NCBI GenBank assembly: GCA_947501445.1
Contig: CANMVS010000008.1
Coordinates: forward strand, 124,001-188,000
Source of the DNA: an uncultured Rhizobiaceae group bacterium
GTDB lineage: Bacteria > Pseudomonadota > Alphaproteobacteria > Rhizobiales > Rhizobiaceae
DNA: 64,000 nucleotides
Reading direction: 5' to 3'
Part shown: positions 1-10,169 of the stretch, piece after piece
How positions within the stretch are numbered: the first letter of the stretch is position 1
How the letters are laid out: the number at the start of each line of letters is the position of its first letter
Made by a program: the position numbers and the translations under genes
Notes under the pieces: model-generated
Told to the model about the DNA's origin: nothing
What the model saw: the letters and a program-made list of their open reading frames with translations, nothing else
Database searches by the model: none

Positions 1-3000
1 GAGCTATCCAGCGTCACCGCTTTTTGAATACTTCTGACAAAGTTCGAAAGTGAACCATAAGGCACACCGACGCCTTTTGGTCCGCCGGTTGATCCAGATG
101 TATATATTATATAAGCGAGAACCGATGGTGTTAGTTCGGCTAATCTTTCAATATCCAAGACCGGGCTGGTATTTTGTTCAGATATGGTTGATGTGGTTGC
201 TGTATCGTCGAGCAAAATCAATGTCGACGATAATAGAGGTGTGGTGACAATAATATTATCTACCGACACCGGCAGGTTTGCGGCAAGCGCTTTGATTGTC
301 ACGATGACAGTTGCACCAGAGTCATCTAGCAAAACAGAGTTCCGTTCCTTGGGATAATCGGGATCTAGCGGCAGATAGACCCCACCAGCTTTTAAGATAC
401 CCAATAAAACTACTATTAGATCCTGGTTGCGTGCCAGGCACACGCCAACAACAACCTCAGGTCCTACACCTAATCCGATTAAGTAACGTGCCATACGATT
501 TGAAGCCGCTTCCAGTTCACGGTAGGTAAGTTGGCCACTGTCATCGACAATGGCAACTGACCAGGGATGCAGGGTTGCCTGCTGGCAGAACATGTCAACC
601 ACCGTTTTGTTGCGAGGGTGTTTAACTGCTGTGTCATTGAATTTTGAGATAGTTAAAATGCGTTCATCGTCGCCCATAATCGGCACATCCGCAATTTTCG
701 TACCGGGGTTTGTCGCCAGCAATCGCAATGTCTGATCTGCGAACATGACAATGCGGTCAAGGTGTCGATTGATTGTGGTTTCTTCAAATACTGCGGCATT
801 GAAACGAACATCCAGCTCTATCGGAGTAGTCCACCCCGCTTGGGTGTACAAAATGGACATGCCTCGTTCATGACTCGTCAACCCTTGTACTTGAGCAGGT
901 TGATTTTCAATTGACGGACCTCGGCGTAATATTAGAGCGTTGACAGTCACATCACCGTGCCGATCATCGAGGCCGGTATCGCGAACAATATCACCAATTG
1001 CTACCTTTCCATGTTTCAACGCTTCTTTATGCATGGCAGCGGCATTGAGCAGGCATGCATTGATCGGGGAGCCCGCAGGAAAAGAAATACGAACTGGAAC
1101 TAAATTGACAAAGTTGCCCGGTATTTTCAGCGTTTGTCTTGTTCTGTTGATGTAGGGAACAGAAAATACAACATCTTGTTCGTCGGCAATGCGGGACAGA
1201 TATAGTCCGGTGATGCCAGTTAGAAGTTCTGCCGGCGACAATGTGAGTAACTCAGCTGCAAGTGACAGGGCAGCAACCACCGAATCGGGAAGCACCCGCC
1301 TACGAGATTGAACGTTCCAGGCCAACGTCTTTTGGTGAGGCTGATCAGCTATTGCGTTAATCAGCGGCGCGTCGTGTCCTTCATCAACAAACGTATGCCA
1401 GTAGCTCATGTCTTCATCGTAGGCTGCGGACCAACGATAAAGTTGTTGCTCTTTTAACGACGGCAGGAATTTTCGATCCAGGTCCAGCGGGCGGCTCGGG
1501 TATTGCTTCAAAGTCTCATAATTTTGGCAAATGAGTTCAAAGTACCGAACAGCGGATAGCCCATCGGCAAAAAGATGATGGGCACACTGGGCGACTACAA
1601 CTTCGCTTGGTGTTATGAAAACAGCAAATCCCGCACCGTCGTTTTTTGTTGTCTTCTGTTGATGCCATTCAAGCACCTCAATTGGGCCGGAAGGTGAGGC
1701 CGTAAGCTTGTGCAGATGAATGAGTTCAATGTCCAAGGTTGGGTTTCGGGACACGAATTGAAGTGCATGCTCAGTTACGTTCAGCCAGGCCGACTGACAT
1801 TGCTGGATGGTAGCTTGTATTGCCAACTTTAGGCGATCAGAATTGACATAGGGTGGGCAGTTCAAAACACAAAGATACGTAAAGTTTGTGCCCGATGGAG
1901 CAGCATGCTGGGCAAACCACAACCCCTCCTGATCGCGTGACAGGGGGTATAGCGCTCCTGTAGTTTCAGGTGGATGGTTTATCATGCGTTGAATGGTATT
2001 GGTGGGGTCTAGCAACCTCGCATTTGATACAGAATTCAACCACGACTGCTCGATGGGCAATTCAGGATACTCAGCAATTTGCTTTATTAGTGACAGATAG
2101 AGATTGATCAACGATTTGATGGTGATTTCGTCAAACAAATCTTCGCTATAACTGATAGTGGCTAGATATGTACTATCTTTCAGGTCGAATATAACAGCCA
2201 CATCTGCACCGCGGCCGGGATTGCCTCTGTCTACCTCCTCAACGAGCACATCTCCCAGTCCAGCTGCCAATGAATCCAGTCCGGTTCGCAACTGGCAAAA
2301 TATCTGGAACAGGGGGTCAAACGAAGCATGTCGAGGCGGATCGATTGCCGCAACAACCTCATCAAAGGCTAGCTCACTGTTTTGTAACGCCAAGATCAAT
2401 TGCTGCATTGCAGCTTTCAGATGATGGGCCGCTGAGTCCGAAGGTTCAATCGAATGACGTAATGCAACTGTGTTGGAGAAAAGGCCGATTGTCTCCATAA
2501 AGTCTGGGTGGTGACGGCCCTCCGTCACGGTTCCCAAGACCACATCAGATGAGTGGGTGAGTAGTCCGCAAACAAGCGCGAACCCGGTCTCTAGAACAAC
2601 AAATGGCGTGACGGAACAGTGTTTTGAGAGACTTTCAACCGCCGCTGTAAATTCTTTGCCCATGTGACAAGCTATTTGGCCAGCGCGATCAGATTGTACT
2701 GTCGGGCGAGGTCGATCGAACGGTAAATTTAAGCAAGTTGGTGCACCCGCTAGTGTTTGTCGCCAATAGTTTGTCAGCTTTGTTTTGTGTTCTCTTGTTT
2801 GCCGCGCTGTCTCCCAGGCAGCAAAATCGACATATTGGATTACCGCGGTATTGAACGTTGGTGATTCATCCTCGCAGAATGCTGAATAGGCTGAAGCAAG
2901 GTCGCGCCAAAGAGTAGTTGATGATGTGGCGTCAACTGCGATATGGTGAACACAAATCGAGAGGTACGCTATTTTTGATCGTGTTGTAAAAAGGACCGCT

Positions 3001-5876
3001 CGGAACACCGGGCCACCGAATGGATCAATGGGATTGTTTGCTTCTGCCTTCGCCAATTCACAGGCATCAAAGGGCGTATGGTTTGAGTTGTTGCTGATTT
3101 CCAGCTGCACACTACAGTCTTCTTCTATGACTGGGACGAATCTATTCAGCTTTTTGTCTTCCCGATAACACGTTCTTAGGATCTCATGGCGCGCGACAAT
3201 CCAGGAAATTGTTTTGCTCAGTGCCTTCAAGTTCAGTTGCCCGGTCAATTTGAGAACAATGCTTGCGTTCCCCAATCGAGTACCAGGCATCAATTTTTCG
3301 ATCGCCAAAATCCGTTCTTGGGCTGTCGACAAAGGCAATTCTGCTGATCGGTCAACGCTTTCGATTGGTCTGATGACGGTGTAATCCACCGTAGCGGCTT
3401 GCAGTGAGGTGGCCAGCGCTGAAATTGTTGATGATTCGAATATAGTTTGCAGACTGATATTACGACCGGTGGCTTCGTTGATTTGTCCAACAAGGCGAAT
3501 TGCCTGAAGAGAGTCTAGGCCAATCATAGGTAGTGGAGTAGATGGTTTGATCCTCAAGTGTGGCAGATCAGCGATTTTCGCGATTACTTCCAGAAGCCAG
3601 ACCTCAAATTCGGTATGCGGGTACTGTTCTGGCATTGTGGATATATCTGAGTGCACCTGCCGAGGAGAAACTGGTGTATGGTTGTTAAGAATTTCCTTAG
3701 AAATATCATATGGACTTGAGTAGGCGTTATATTGCTCTGTGTTTTGGATTCTTATCGAATTTAATTCAAGAGGCAGCTCTCCAAATGCGTTGCTTAGTGA
3801 GGTCTTTATCTGAATTGCCCGTTTTGTGAAAATTGATGGTAAACCTGATTCAGGTGCTTCCGGGCTACAGTTGGGATGGTTCGCTACGTTTACTTCTAGC
3901 AACAATCTGCCGTCCAGATTCAGCCGATAGAAACTTTGGACCTTGTCAATCCAATCCACCATCTCCAGATGCGCATTGATAGCGGCTGGCTGCGGCAATG
4001 GACCTGAATCAGTTCTATGTCGGGTGAGCAGTATGCGATCATACAGGCTGACAAGGCCTGAGGCTCGATCCCAGTTCGCCAGCACCGGCAATTCGCCGTT
4101 AAGATACCGCTGTTTGGCCAATGACCGGCGCAACTTACCCGAGGTGGTACGTGGCAGGGATCCTGGCCGCACAAAGACAATTACGGTCGCATCTATCTCA
4201 TGGGCTGCACCAATGGCATGACGGATTGTTGCAACAGCATCATGTACTTCGATATTTTTTGCTGCCTTCCAGTCCAACTCATGCAGCAGCAGCAGTTGCT
4301 CACGCCCTTGTGCTTTAACTCCCACAGCGATAGTGCGATCCGGATCAAGGTAATCCGATGCGCCTGCCGCTGCCCGCTCAATATCATGGGCATAATGATT
4401 CTGACCATGAATGATAATCATGTCTTTGTGCCGGCCACAAAGAAAAAGTTCTCCGTTGACAATAGCGCCGAGATCACCGCTGCGAAGATAGCGCTTGTCA
4501 CCAGGATCGTCGGCAATAGTTGCCCCAAATGTTGTTTCTGTCGCTTCTGGCTCGTTCCAGTAACCACCGGCAATACTTGGACCTGACAGCCAAACCTCAC
4601 CGATCGAACCGTCCCTGCAGACCTGCCGAGAATGCGGGTCAACGATCAGCAGTTCATGATTACTGATCACAGAACCGCAGGAAATCATTTCGACTGTGCG
4701 GTCACCAATAAATTTGCTCTGCTTCCCAACTTCGCTCCTCTTGACAACAAGAGTTCCAGCATTGATGGACCGAGGGTCCACCGGCAACAATTTAGGTCCT
4801 GCCTGTTCCCTCGACCCAGTCGTCAGCAATACCGTCTCGGCCATACCTAACACTTGCTGGAAAGTCTCGATGCGAAAACCGATCGGTGCAAAACACTCTT
4901 CGAAACTTCGCAGAGTGGAATACCGTGTCGGTTCGCCTCCACTGACTACCGACTTGAGGCAGGACAGATCCAGGTCCGCGAATTCCGTTTCATAGGTGGC
5001 GTCCACACACATTTGATAGCCGAAGTTTGGCGCGCAGATATGGGTTGCCCGATAGCGATCAACTGCCTCAAGCCAGCGGAACGGACGTTGTAGAAAAGAT
5101 GCCGGAGACATCAGAATCACCGGACTGCCAGTTACAATTGGCACAATGAGCCCGCAGATTAGACCCATATCATGATGTGGTGGCACCCACACGCACCCTT
5201 TGGACCCGGATTCAATATTAACAACCTCAACAATCCGATGTGCATTGTCGACGACATTGGCATGGCTGATCATCACGCCCTTTGGCAAACCGGTAGAACC
5301 CGACGTATATTGCAAAAAAGCCAGATCATCTGGCTGGACGTTGGGGTCAACCCAGCTCAATCGTGCGGCAAGATCAATTTGATCAATCAAAATTATTTGC
5401 GGAAGCGTGTGCCTTGTACTCGCCCAATCCTGAAGCTGGTTTTGCATCTCTTGCTGCACCAGAATGCAGGTGGCACCCGCATCGGCCATGATTGTTTCAA
5501 GACCGGCCATTTGTTTGGCATTGTGAGGTGGGTAGGCTGGAACTGCAACCATGCCTGCCATCAGACAGCCATAGAAGGAAACTACATAATTTAATCCTGG
5601 AGGGCACAGAATCAGTATTCGATCCCCCTTAATGCAATTGTTCTGTACCGTTGCTGCAACCGCCTGCGCTTTTGCGAATAGATCTGCATAACTGAGTGAA
5701 TCGGTCCTGGAATCTCCGTCGTTTGAATAGGAAAGGAAATCGAAACCGACACAATTGGCATCGGAAACCGCCCTAAGTTTCAGTTTTTCCACCAGGGTCG
5801 TAGCTACGGGGCCTCGATTACGGGTTACGGATTTGTCAATGTCGAAGCCATTGTCATTATTCGTATGCTCCACCAT
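1..5876 (-). CDS. Lipopeptide synthetase, 5' part: FAAL-ACP-C-C-A (runs off the window)
   Basis: The frame stays open from an ATG at 5876 to the window edge (about 1958 codons), with a GGAG ribosome site just upstream. Residues about 30-600 are a fatty acyl-AMP ligase: LQYTSGSTGLPKG, then WVPPHHDMGLI and a FLQRPFRWLEA stretch typical of FAALs, ending in PRTTSGKLRR near 579. A carrier protein follows, with GLDSLQAIRL and the phosphopantetheine serine at 789. A first condensation domain starts near 847 (RHEILRT; HHIAVDA, first H at 977). A second starts near 1309 (HHLFADG near 1433) but lacks a recognisable RHExLRT. An adenylation domain begins near 1757 (LKAGGVYLPLDPDYP; YTSGSTGGPKG near 1925). 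Known family role: FAAL activates a fatty acid and loads it on the ACP, and the first condensation domain N-acylates the first amino acid. Amino-acid specificity cannot be read because the domain is cut. The frame was checked at five motifs. Confidence 0.93.
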   Translation of the reverse strand, partial: MVEHTNNDNGFDIDKSVTRNRGPVATTLVEKLKLRAVSDANCVGFDFLSYSNDGDSRTDSLSYADLFAKAQAVAATVQNNCIKGDRILILCPPGLNYVVSFYGCLMAGMVAVPAYPPHNAKQMAGLETIMADAGATCILVQQEMQNQLQDWASTRHTLPQIILIDQIDLAARLSWVDPNVQPDDLAFLQYTSGSTGLPKGVMISHANVVDNAHRIVEVVNIESGSKGCVWVPPHHDMGLICGLIVPIVTGSPVILMSPASFLQRPFRWLEAVDRYRATHICAPNFGYQMCVDATYETEFADLDLSCLKSVVSGGEPTRYSTLRSFEECFAPIGFRIETFQQVLGMAETVLLTTGSREQAGPKLLPVDPRSINAGTLVVKRSEVGKQSKFIGDRTVEMISCGSVISNHELLIVDPHSRQVCRDGSIGEVWLSGPSIAGGYWNEPEATETTFGATIADDPGDKRYLRSGDLGAIVNGELFLCGRHKDMIIIHGQNHYAHDIERAAAGASDYLDPDRTIAVGVKAQGREQLLLLHELDWKAAKNIEVHDAVATIRHAIGAAHEIDATVIVFVRPGSLPRTTSGKLRRSLAKQRYLNGELPVLANWDRASGLVSLYDRILLTRHRTDSGPLPQPAAINAHLEMVDWIDKVQSFYRLNLDGRLLLEVNVANHPNCSPEAPESGLPSIFTKRAIQIKTSLSNAFGELPLELNSIRIQNTEQYNAYSSPYDISKEILNNHTPVSPRQVHSDISTMPEQYPHTEFEVWLLEVIAKIADLPHLRIKPSTPLPMIGLDSLQAIRLVGQINEATGRNISLQTIFESSTISALATSLQAATVDYTVIRPIESVDRSAELPLSTAQERILAIEKLMPGTRLGNASIVLKLTGQLNLKALSKTISWIVARHEILRTCYREDKKLNRFVPVIEEDCSVQLEISNNSNHTPFDACELAKAEANNPIDPFGGPVFRAVLFTTRSKIAYLSICVHHIAVDATSSTTLWRDLASAYSAFCEDESPTFNTAVIQYVDFAAWETARQTREHKTKLTNYWRQTLAGAPTCLNLPFDRPRPTVQSDRAGQIACHMGKEFTAAVESLSKHCSVTPFVVLETGFALVCGLLTHSSDVVLGTVTEGRHHPDFMETIGLFSNTVALRHSIEPSDSAAHHLKAAMQQLILALQNSELAFDEVVAAIDPPRHASFDPLFQIFCQLRTGLDSLAAGLGDVLVEEVDRGNPGRGADVAVIFDLKDSTYLATISYSEDLFDEITIKSLINLYLSLIKQIAEYPELPIEQSWLNSVSNARLLDPTNTIQRMINHPPETTGALYPLSRDQEGLWFAQHAAPSGTNFTYLCVLNCPPYVNSDRLKLAIQATIQQCQSAWLNVTEHALQFVSRNPTLDIELIHLHKLTASPSGPIEVLEWHQQKTTKNDGAGFAVFITPSEVVVAQCAHHLFADGLSAVRYFELICQNYETLKQYPSRPLDLDRKFLPSLKEQQLYRWSAAYDEDMSYWHTFVDEGHDAPLINAIADQPHQKTLAWNVQSRRRVLPDSVVAALSLAAELLTLSPAELLTGITGLYLSRIADEQDVVFSVPYINRTRQTLKIPGNFVNLVPVRISFPAGSPINACLLNAAAMHKEALKHGKVAIGDIVRDTGLDDRHGDVTVNALILRRGPSIENQPAQVQGLTSHERGMSILYTQAGWTTPIELDVRFNAAVFEETTINRHLDRIVMFADQTLRLLATNPGTKIADVPIMGDDERILTISKFNDTAVKHPRNKTVVDMFCQQATLHPWSVAIVDDSGQLTYRELEAASNRMARYLIGLGVGPEVVVGVCLARNQDLIVVLLGILKAGGVYLPLDPDYPKERNSVLLDDSGATVIVTIKALAANLPVSVDNIIVTTPLLSSTLILLDDTATTSTISEQNTSPVLDIERLAELTPSVLAYIIYTSGSTGGPKGVGVPYGSLSNFVRSIQKAVTLDS

Positions 5877-6191
5877 TTGCCATCTCCAATATTATAAATT
5901 CAAAGTATTAGATTAAAATATGATTTTTAAGTAATTTTTAGATTTAAAGTATATAGTATATATAAATAAACAAAAAATGCTAACTGTATAAATAATAAAT
6001 TTGCGGTTTATATATTTCTCTGTTGAGGTGTTGCATTTTTTTTACGGATACCGTCGTGGAAGAAATTGTGCTCCTGGACGGTGATCACAGTATGCAAAAA
6101 TCTATCAACGCCAGCCGGTATTGGTTTACTGAAGCGTGTGGTCATTCGGTTGTCGGTTTCGAATTTTGGCAAATATGAGTTTGTCCAAAGC
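5877..6191. other. AT-rich upstream region of the synthetase and unassigned sequence up to the apt fragment
   Basis: The stretch at about 5885-6010 is almost entirely A and T, unlike the roughly 50% GC neighbours. It precedes the synthetase start, so it probably contains that gene's promoter. From 6010 to 6191 the composition returns to normal. Short open frames on both strands here resemble nothing I recognise. The right end of this segment replaces the missing N-terminal half of apt. Confidence 0.5.
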
Positions 6192-6476
6192 AAACTGCCC
6201 CACGACATTGTGCGGGTGGCCTACAGTCTGGAATATGGCGTTGATGAAATGGAAATGCACAAGGATGCAATTACGCCGGGGCAAAAGGTTATTCTGGTGG
6301 ACGACCTGATTGCGACCGGTGGCACGGCTGAGGGCGCTGTCAAACTGCTGACCCAGATGGGTGCAGATATTGTTGCCGCCTGTTTTGTAATTGACCTGCC
6401 CGATCTGGGTGGCCGCAAAAAGCTCGAAGAGCTGGGTGTGACCGTGCGCACGCTGGTGGCGTTTGAAGGGGACTGA
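6192..6476 (+). pseudogene. apt: apt, adenine phosphoribosyltransferase, 5'-truncated remnant
   Basis: From [16 protein letters not shown] onward the translation matches the C-terminal half of alphaproteobacterial Apt. It includes the PRPP-binding loop [16 protein letters not shown] and the ending [10 protein letters not shown]. Full Apt is about 170-180 aa. Here only about 95 residues align, and the upstream sequence (6066-6190 in the same frame) has no Apt character. The N-terminal part with the dimer and hood residues is therefore missing, and the fragment cannot be a normal salvage enzyme. The break lies at about 6189-6192, directly beside the lipopeptide synthetase region, which suggests that insertion or deletion at this junction destroyed the gene. 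An intact apt could exist elsewhere in the genome. Confidence 0.85.
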
Positions 6477-6485
6477 ACGCCCGCT

Positions 6486-6953
6486 TTATAGACGCAGCAG
6501 GACGGCACTATTGAAGGTGATGACTGTCTTTCCGTGCTGATTTATGCCTTCAGACTGGCCTTCGACGATCCCCCATTCAGGCTTGGATTTCCTTTGCCGG
6601 GTGGCTGTCGTCGTATTGAAATAGTGGATCGTATCACCGGCAAATACAGGCGCGTACCAGTTCAAATCCCGTAGGCCGGGTGAGGGACCAAACACCGGCA
6701 ATGGTTTGCCCTCAGCTTCGAGTTCAGCAAACCATTTGTCCCGGTATTCCAGGTTTTTTTTCATCCACACGGCAGTTGTGTGCCACCCGGAGGCACAGAG
6801 CGCGCCGAACATTGAATTGCGCGCAGCCTGCGCATCAATATGAAATGGCTGGGGGTCAAATTTTTTGGCGAAGGCAATAATGGCCTGTGCGGTGAACAGG
6901 TAGGTGCCATAGTCAAAACGCCTGCCAACCGGAAATGCGTCAAAAGCACTCAT
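6486..6953 (-). CDS. MaoC-like hotdog-fold dehydratase (second of a pair)
   Basis: A 155-residue single-domain MaoC protein. The FAKKFDPQPFHID segment near residues 30-42 carries the Asp/His pair used by R-specific enoyl-CoA hydratases, and GLRDLNWYAPVFAGDTI is the second conserved block. The start was chosen because ATG at 6953 overlaps the TGA of the upstream maoC paralogue as ATGA, so the two are translationally coupled. The family hydrates enoyl-CoA or related thioesters; the substrate here is unknown. A maoC-maoC pair beside ychF and pth is a common alphaproteobacterial arrangement. Confidence 0.88.
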   Translation of the reverse strand: MSAFDAFPVGRRFDYGTYLFTAQAIIAFAKKFDPQPFHIDAQAARNSMFGALCASGWHTTAVWMKKNLEYRDKWFAELEAEGKPLPVFGPSPGLRDLNWYAPVFAGDTIHYFNTTTATRQRKSKPEWGIVEGQSEGINQHGKTVITFNSAVLLRL

Positions 6954-7444
6954 ATCTGTTTTGCCTTCACACGCATGCCCAAAAAACACAGATTTTCACT
7001 GGCGGTCACCAGTTCTTCACGCTGATTGAACAGTTCCTGGCGCAGTTTTACCAAACCGATACCGGGGCGGGAGTTAAGGGCACGCGCCGTCAAAACCGTG
7101 GATGTGCCATGCAGCACGTCACCGGCCAATACAGGTCGTTTCCACTCCACAAAATCAACACTGGGCGCCCCTTGCGACGTCGAATCTGATAGGTAGCCAT
7201 CGAAGATCATCCGCATCATGATGCTGCAGATATGCCACCCCGACGCGGCAAGCCCGCCAAGAAGGCTGGCTTTTCCTGCTGCTTCATCAAGATGCATGCG
7301 CTGTGGATCGAATTCCTGCGCGAAATCGATGATCTCCTGCGCATTGACCTGATAGGGGCCGAGCCTGAAGGTTTTGCCCGGCAGGAAATCTTCGAAGGCA
7401 TAGGACTTGTCCTTCGAAGTATGATTTGGTGTGTCAGCGTTCAT
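6950..7444 (-). CDS. MaoC-like hotdog-fold dehydratase (first of a pair)
   Basis: A 164-residue MaoC-family protein with IIDFAQEFDPQRMHLDE at about 38-54 (hydratase Asp/His region) and VEWKRPVLAGDVLHGTST as the second block. It shares the same architecture as the next gene, with which it overlaps by 4 bases, so the two may form a heterodimeric hydratase. Substrate and pathway cannot be told from sequence. It lies about 220 bp downstream of ychF on the same strand. Confidence 0.88.
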   Translation of the reverse strand: MNADTPNHTSKDKSYAFEDFLPGKTFRLGPYQVNAQEIIDFAQEFDPQRMHLDEAAGKASLLGGLAASGWHICSIMMRMIFDGYLSDSTSQGAPSVDFVEWKRPVLAGDVLHGTSTVLTARALNSRPGIGLVKLRQELFNQREELVTASENLCFLGMRVKAKQI

Positions 7445-7662
7445 AATGATCTTATGGCGTGTTCGGTCCGTGTGATCAATATGGTTTGCATGTCACAGCG
7501 TGATGCCGTCTTTGTTTTTTGGTCGCATGTCAATCTGCAACGGATCAAAGTCCTGATAACATGCCAAAATATATTGGCGGCCCGAGGTAAGCCAGCACTG
7601 CAAGTATAAGCAGCCCGCGTACGCACGCGGCGTGGAACCGCCGCCACAATATCCAGCTGGTA

Positions 7663-8766
7663 TCAGGTGTTGAACTTGAACAGCATCACATCGCCATCCT
7701 GGACGACATATTCCTTGCCTTCATCGCGGGCCTTTCCGGCTTCACGTGCAGCCACTTCGCCGCCCAGCGCATCAAAGTCCTCATAGGCGATTGTCTGCGC
7801 GCGAATAAAGCCCCGTTCAAAGTCGGTATGGATGACACCAGCGGCCTGGGGCGCTTTGTAGCCCTTGGGTACTGTCCATGCCCGCGTTTCCTTCGGACCG
7901 GCTGTAAAGTAGGTAATCAGGTCAAGGAGTGTGTATCCAGCACGGATCAGCTTGTCGAGGCCAGGTTCCTGCAGGCCCAGTTCCGAAAGGAACTCGGTTG
8001 CCTCTTCCATATCGAGTTGTGCAAGTTGGGCTTCAATTTCTGCGGATATGACAACGTGTTGGGCATTTTGCTCATCTGCCATGGTCGCAACAGCTGCTGC
8101 AAAGGCATTGCCGGTGGCCGCATCGGCCTCCTCGACGTTACAGACATACAGAACCGGCTTTGAGGTAAGCAGGTTGAGCGATTGCAGCAGGCGAAGGTCT
8201 TCCGTTGCAATGCCGTTCAGCAGATGGCGAACCGCTTTGCCTTCCTGCAACAGCGCCAAAGCCTGTTCCATCATTGGTAGAAGCAGTGCTGCTTCCTTGT
8301 CCTTGCCGGTCGCTCTTTTGCGATACTGATCGGTACGCCTCTCGAGGCTCTCAAGATCTGCCAGCATCAGCTCTGTTTCGACGGTATCGGCGTCGGCGAC
8401 CGGGTCAATACGACCCTCGACATGGGTTATATCTTCGTCTTCGAAACAACGCAGAACGTGCACAATTGCATCCACCTCGCGAATATTGGCAAGAAACTGG
8501 TTTCCCAATCCTTCACCTTTGGATGCACCGCGCACAAGACCGGCAATATCAACAAATGAGATACGGGTCGGGATGATTTCCTTCGAACCGGCAATTTGCG
8601 CAATACGTGCCAGCCGGTCATCGGGTACCGCCACTTCGCCGGTATTGGGCTCAATGGTGCAGAATGGATAATTGGCTGCCTGGGCGGCGGCGGTTTTGGT
8701 CAATGCATTAAACAGCGTTGACTTGCCAACATTGGGAAGGCCGACAATTCCGCATTTGAAACCCAT
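7663..8766 (-). CDS. ychF: Redox-regulated ATPase YchF
   Basis: A 367-residue Obg-family P-loop protein. It has GLPNVGKSTLFNALTK at residues 8-23 (Walker A/G1), the G3 region VDIAGLVRGASKGEGLGNQF, the NxxE variant (CNVEE) typical of ATP-preferring YchF instead of NKxD, and a C-terminal TGS-like domain ending in DGDVMLFKFNT. YchF/OLA1 proteins bind ribosomes and act in stress responses. It lies 5 bp downstream of pth and is probably co-transcribed with rplY-pth. Length and motifs are standard. Confidence 0.97.
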   Translation of the reverse strand: MGFKCGIVGLPNVGKSTLFNALTKTAAAQAANYPFCTIEPNTGEVAVPDDRLARIAQIAGSKEIIPTRISFVDIAGLVRGASKGEGLGNQFLANIREVDAIVHVLRCFEDEDITHVEGRIDPVADADTVETELMLADLESLERRTDQYRKRATGKDKEAALLLPMMEQALALLQEGKAVRHLLNGIATEDLRLLQSLNLLTSKPVLYVCNVEEADAATGNAFAAAVATMADEQNAQHVVISAEIEAQLAQLDMEEATEFLSELGLQEPGLDKLIRAGYTLLDLITYFTAGPKETRAWTVPKGYKAPQAAGVIHTDFERGFIRAQTIAYEDFDALGGEVAAREAGKARDEGKEYVVQDGDVMLFKFNT

Positions 8767-8771
8767 GACGA

Positions 8772-9485
8772 TTAATCCTTGTTACCAAAGAGTTTCTTCA
8801 ACATCCCGGCCATTGGTCCGCTCTGCGGCAGTTTTGCCTGTTGGTGCGATCGGGCAGCGTGAATGTGAGAAGAAGCTTTTTTTGTTTTTTGTTTGCGCTC
8901 TGGCGCAGGGGCAGATCCGTTGCCTGTCGCCAGTGCGATTTTGTTGAGAAAACTGGATGCGTCGCCCTTTGTCAGCAAATCGCAATGATCGCCAATGGCG
9001 TCCAGCATGGGATCAAGCCAGGCACCATCTGATTTGGCAAAATCGCCCAGAACGTGGGAATTGACCCTTTCTTTTGCGCCCGGGTGGCCAATGCCCAGTC
9101 GCAGACGCCGATAGTCTTTTCCGCAATGGGCATCAATGGACTTAATGCCATTGTGCCCGCCTGAGCCGCCGCCTGTTTTGATCCGGGCTTTGCCTGGCAT
9201 CAGATCCAGCTCGTCGTAGATCACGATGAGATCGGCGCAAGACAATTTGTAGAAGCGCATGGCTTCTCCAACCGCATCACCGGAAAGGTTCATGAATGTT
9301 TGAGGCTTGATCAGCAGGGTCTTTTCACCCGCCAATTCACCCTCGGCTATCTCTGCCTTGAATTTTTTGGACCAGGGGGAAAAGGAATGGCGGCGGGCAA
9401 TTGCATCCGCCGCCATGAAGCCAATGTTATGGCGCTGTTTGGCGTAACGGGGACCGGGATTGCCAAGGCCAGCAATAAGCAGCAT
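8772..9485 (-). CDS. pth: Peptidyl-tRNA hydrolase
   Basis: Pth frees tRNA from peptidyl-tRNAs that drop off the ribosome. [18 protein letters not shown] at the N-terminus contains the catalytic histidine (residue 19). The [26 protein letters not shown] region and [10 protein letters not shown] are classic family blocks. At 237 residues it is longer than the usual 190-200 because of a Lys/Ala/Ser-rich C-terminal tail, as in many alphaproteobacteria. It lies between rplY and ychF with short gaps, so an rplY-pth-ychF operon is likely. Confidence 0.97.
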   Translation of the reverse strand: MLLIAGLGNPGPRYAKQRHNIGFMAADAIARRHSFSPWSKKFKAEIAEGELAGEKTLLIKPQTFMNLSGDAVGEAMRFYKLSCADLIVIYDELDLMPGKARIKTGGGSGGHNGIKSIDAHCGKDYRRLRLGIGHPGAKERVNSHVLGDFAKSDGAWLDPMLDAIGDHCDLLTKGDASSFLNKIALATGNGSAPAPERKQKTKKASSHIHAARSHQQAKLPQSGPMAGMLKKLFGNKD

Positions 9486-9518
9486 TGCGCCGGTCTCCGT
9501 TCTACAAAAAGGAGGCGA

Positions 9519-10169
9519 TTATTCTTCGCCTGCTTCTTCTGCTGGTGTTTCGTCATCAGTTGCTTCATCTTCGTCCGAAGCGGCATTATCTTCGCTCTTC
9601 AGACCGGCAGGTGATGCAATTGTTGCAATGGTGAAATCACGATCAGTAATCGTGGGCTCAGCACCTTCAGGCAAATTGATGTTTGAAATATGGATGCCAT
9701 CACCCAGATCCAATCCGGTCAGATCGGCAACGAATGCCTCCGGAATGTCATTTGCCGGGCAGTTGATTTCAACTGTATGGCGCACAATGTTCAACACGCC
9801 ACCGCGGCTGATACCAGGGCATTCATCTTCGTTTTCGAAATGGACGGGAACATCAACTGTCACCATTGTATTTTTCGAAATGCGAAGGAAATCCACATGC
9901 ATGGTAAAATCGCGTACAGGATCGAGTTGATAATCCTTCGGCAGAACGCGGTGTTTTTGACCATCAACATCGATCGTAGCGATGGTGGTCATGAAACCGC
10001 CGGCATGGATTTTCATCGTCACTTCCTTGTAGGGAAGGGCGATGGATAGTGGGGGCTTGTTGTCACCGTAGATGACAGCTGGTATTTTACCGTTGCGGCG
10101 AAGTTCGCGGGCAGACCCCTTACCGACCCGTTCGCGCGCCTCGGCATGAAGCTCATAGCTATTGCTCAT
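9519..10169 (-). CDS. rplY: 50S ribosomal protein L25/general stress protein Ctc
   Basis: A 216-residue two-domain L25. The N-terminal 5S rRNA-binding domain ([25 protein letters not shown]) is followed by the beta-rich TL5/Ctc domain. The tail is strongly acidic (many Glu and Asp after residue 190), common in alphaproteobacteria. It binds 5S rRNA in the large subunit. It is the first gene of the rplY-pth-ychF set; the leader at 10170-10367 should contain the promoter. Confidence 0.96.
   Translation of the reverse strand: MSNSYELHAEARERVGKGSARELRRNGKIPAVIYGDNKPPLSIALPYKEVTMKIHAGGFMTTIATIDVDGQKHRVLPKDYQLDPVRDFTMHVDFLRISKNTMVTVDVPVHFENEDECPGISRGGVLNIVRHTVEINCPANDIPEAFVADLTGLDLGDGIHISNINLPEGAEPTITDRDFTIATIASPAGLKSEDNAASDEDEATDDETPAEEAGEE

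Noticed and set aside
6008-6208. Minus-strand 66-codon frame as a transposase or novel small gene
   Set aside because: No start-site support, no recognised domain, and it overlaps the junction with the apt fragment; nothing distinguishes it from a chance frame.
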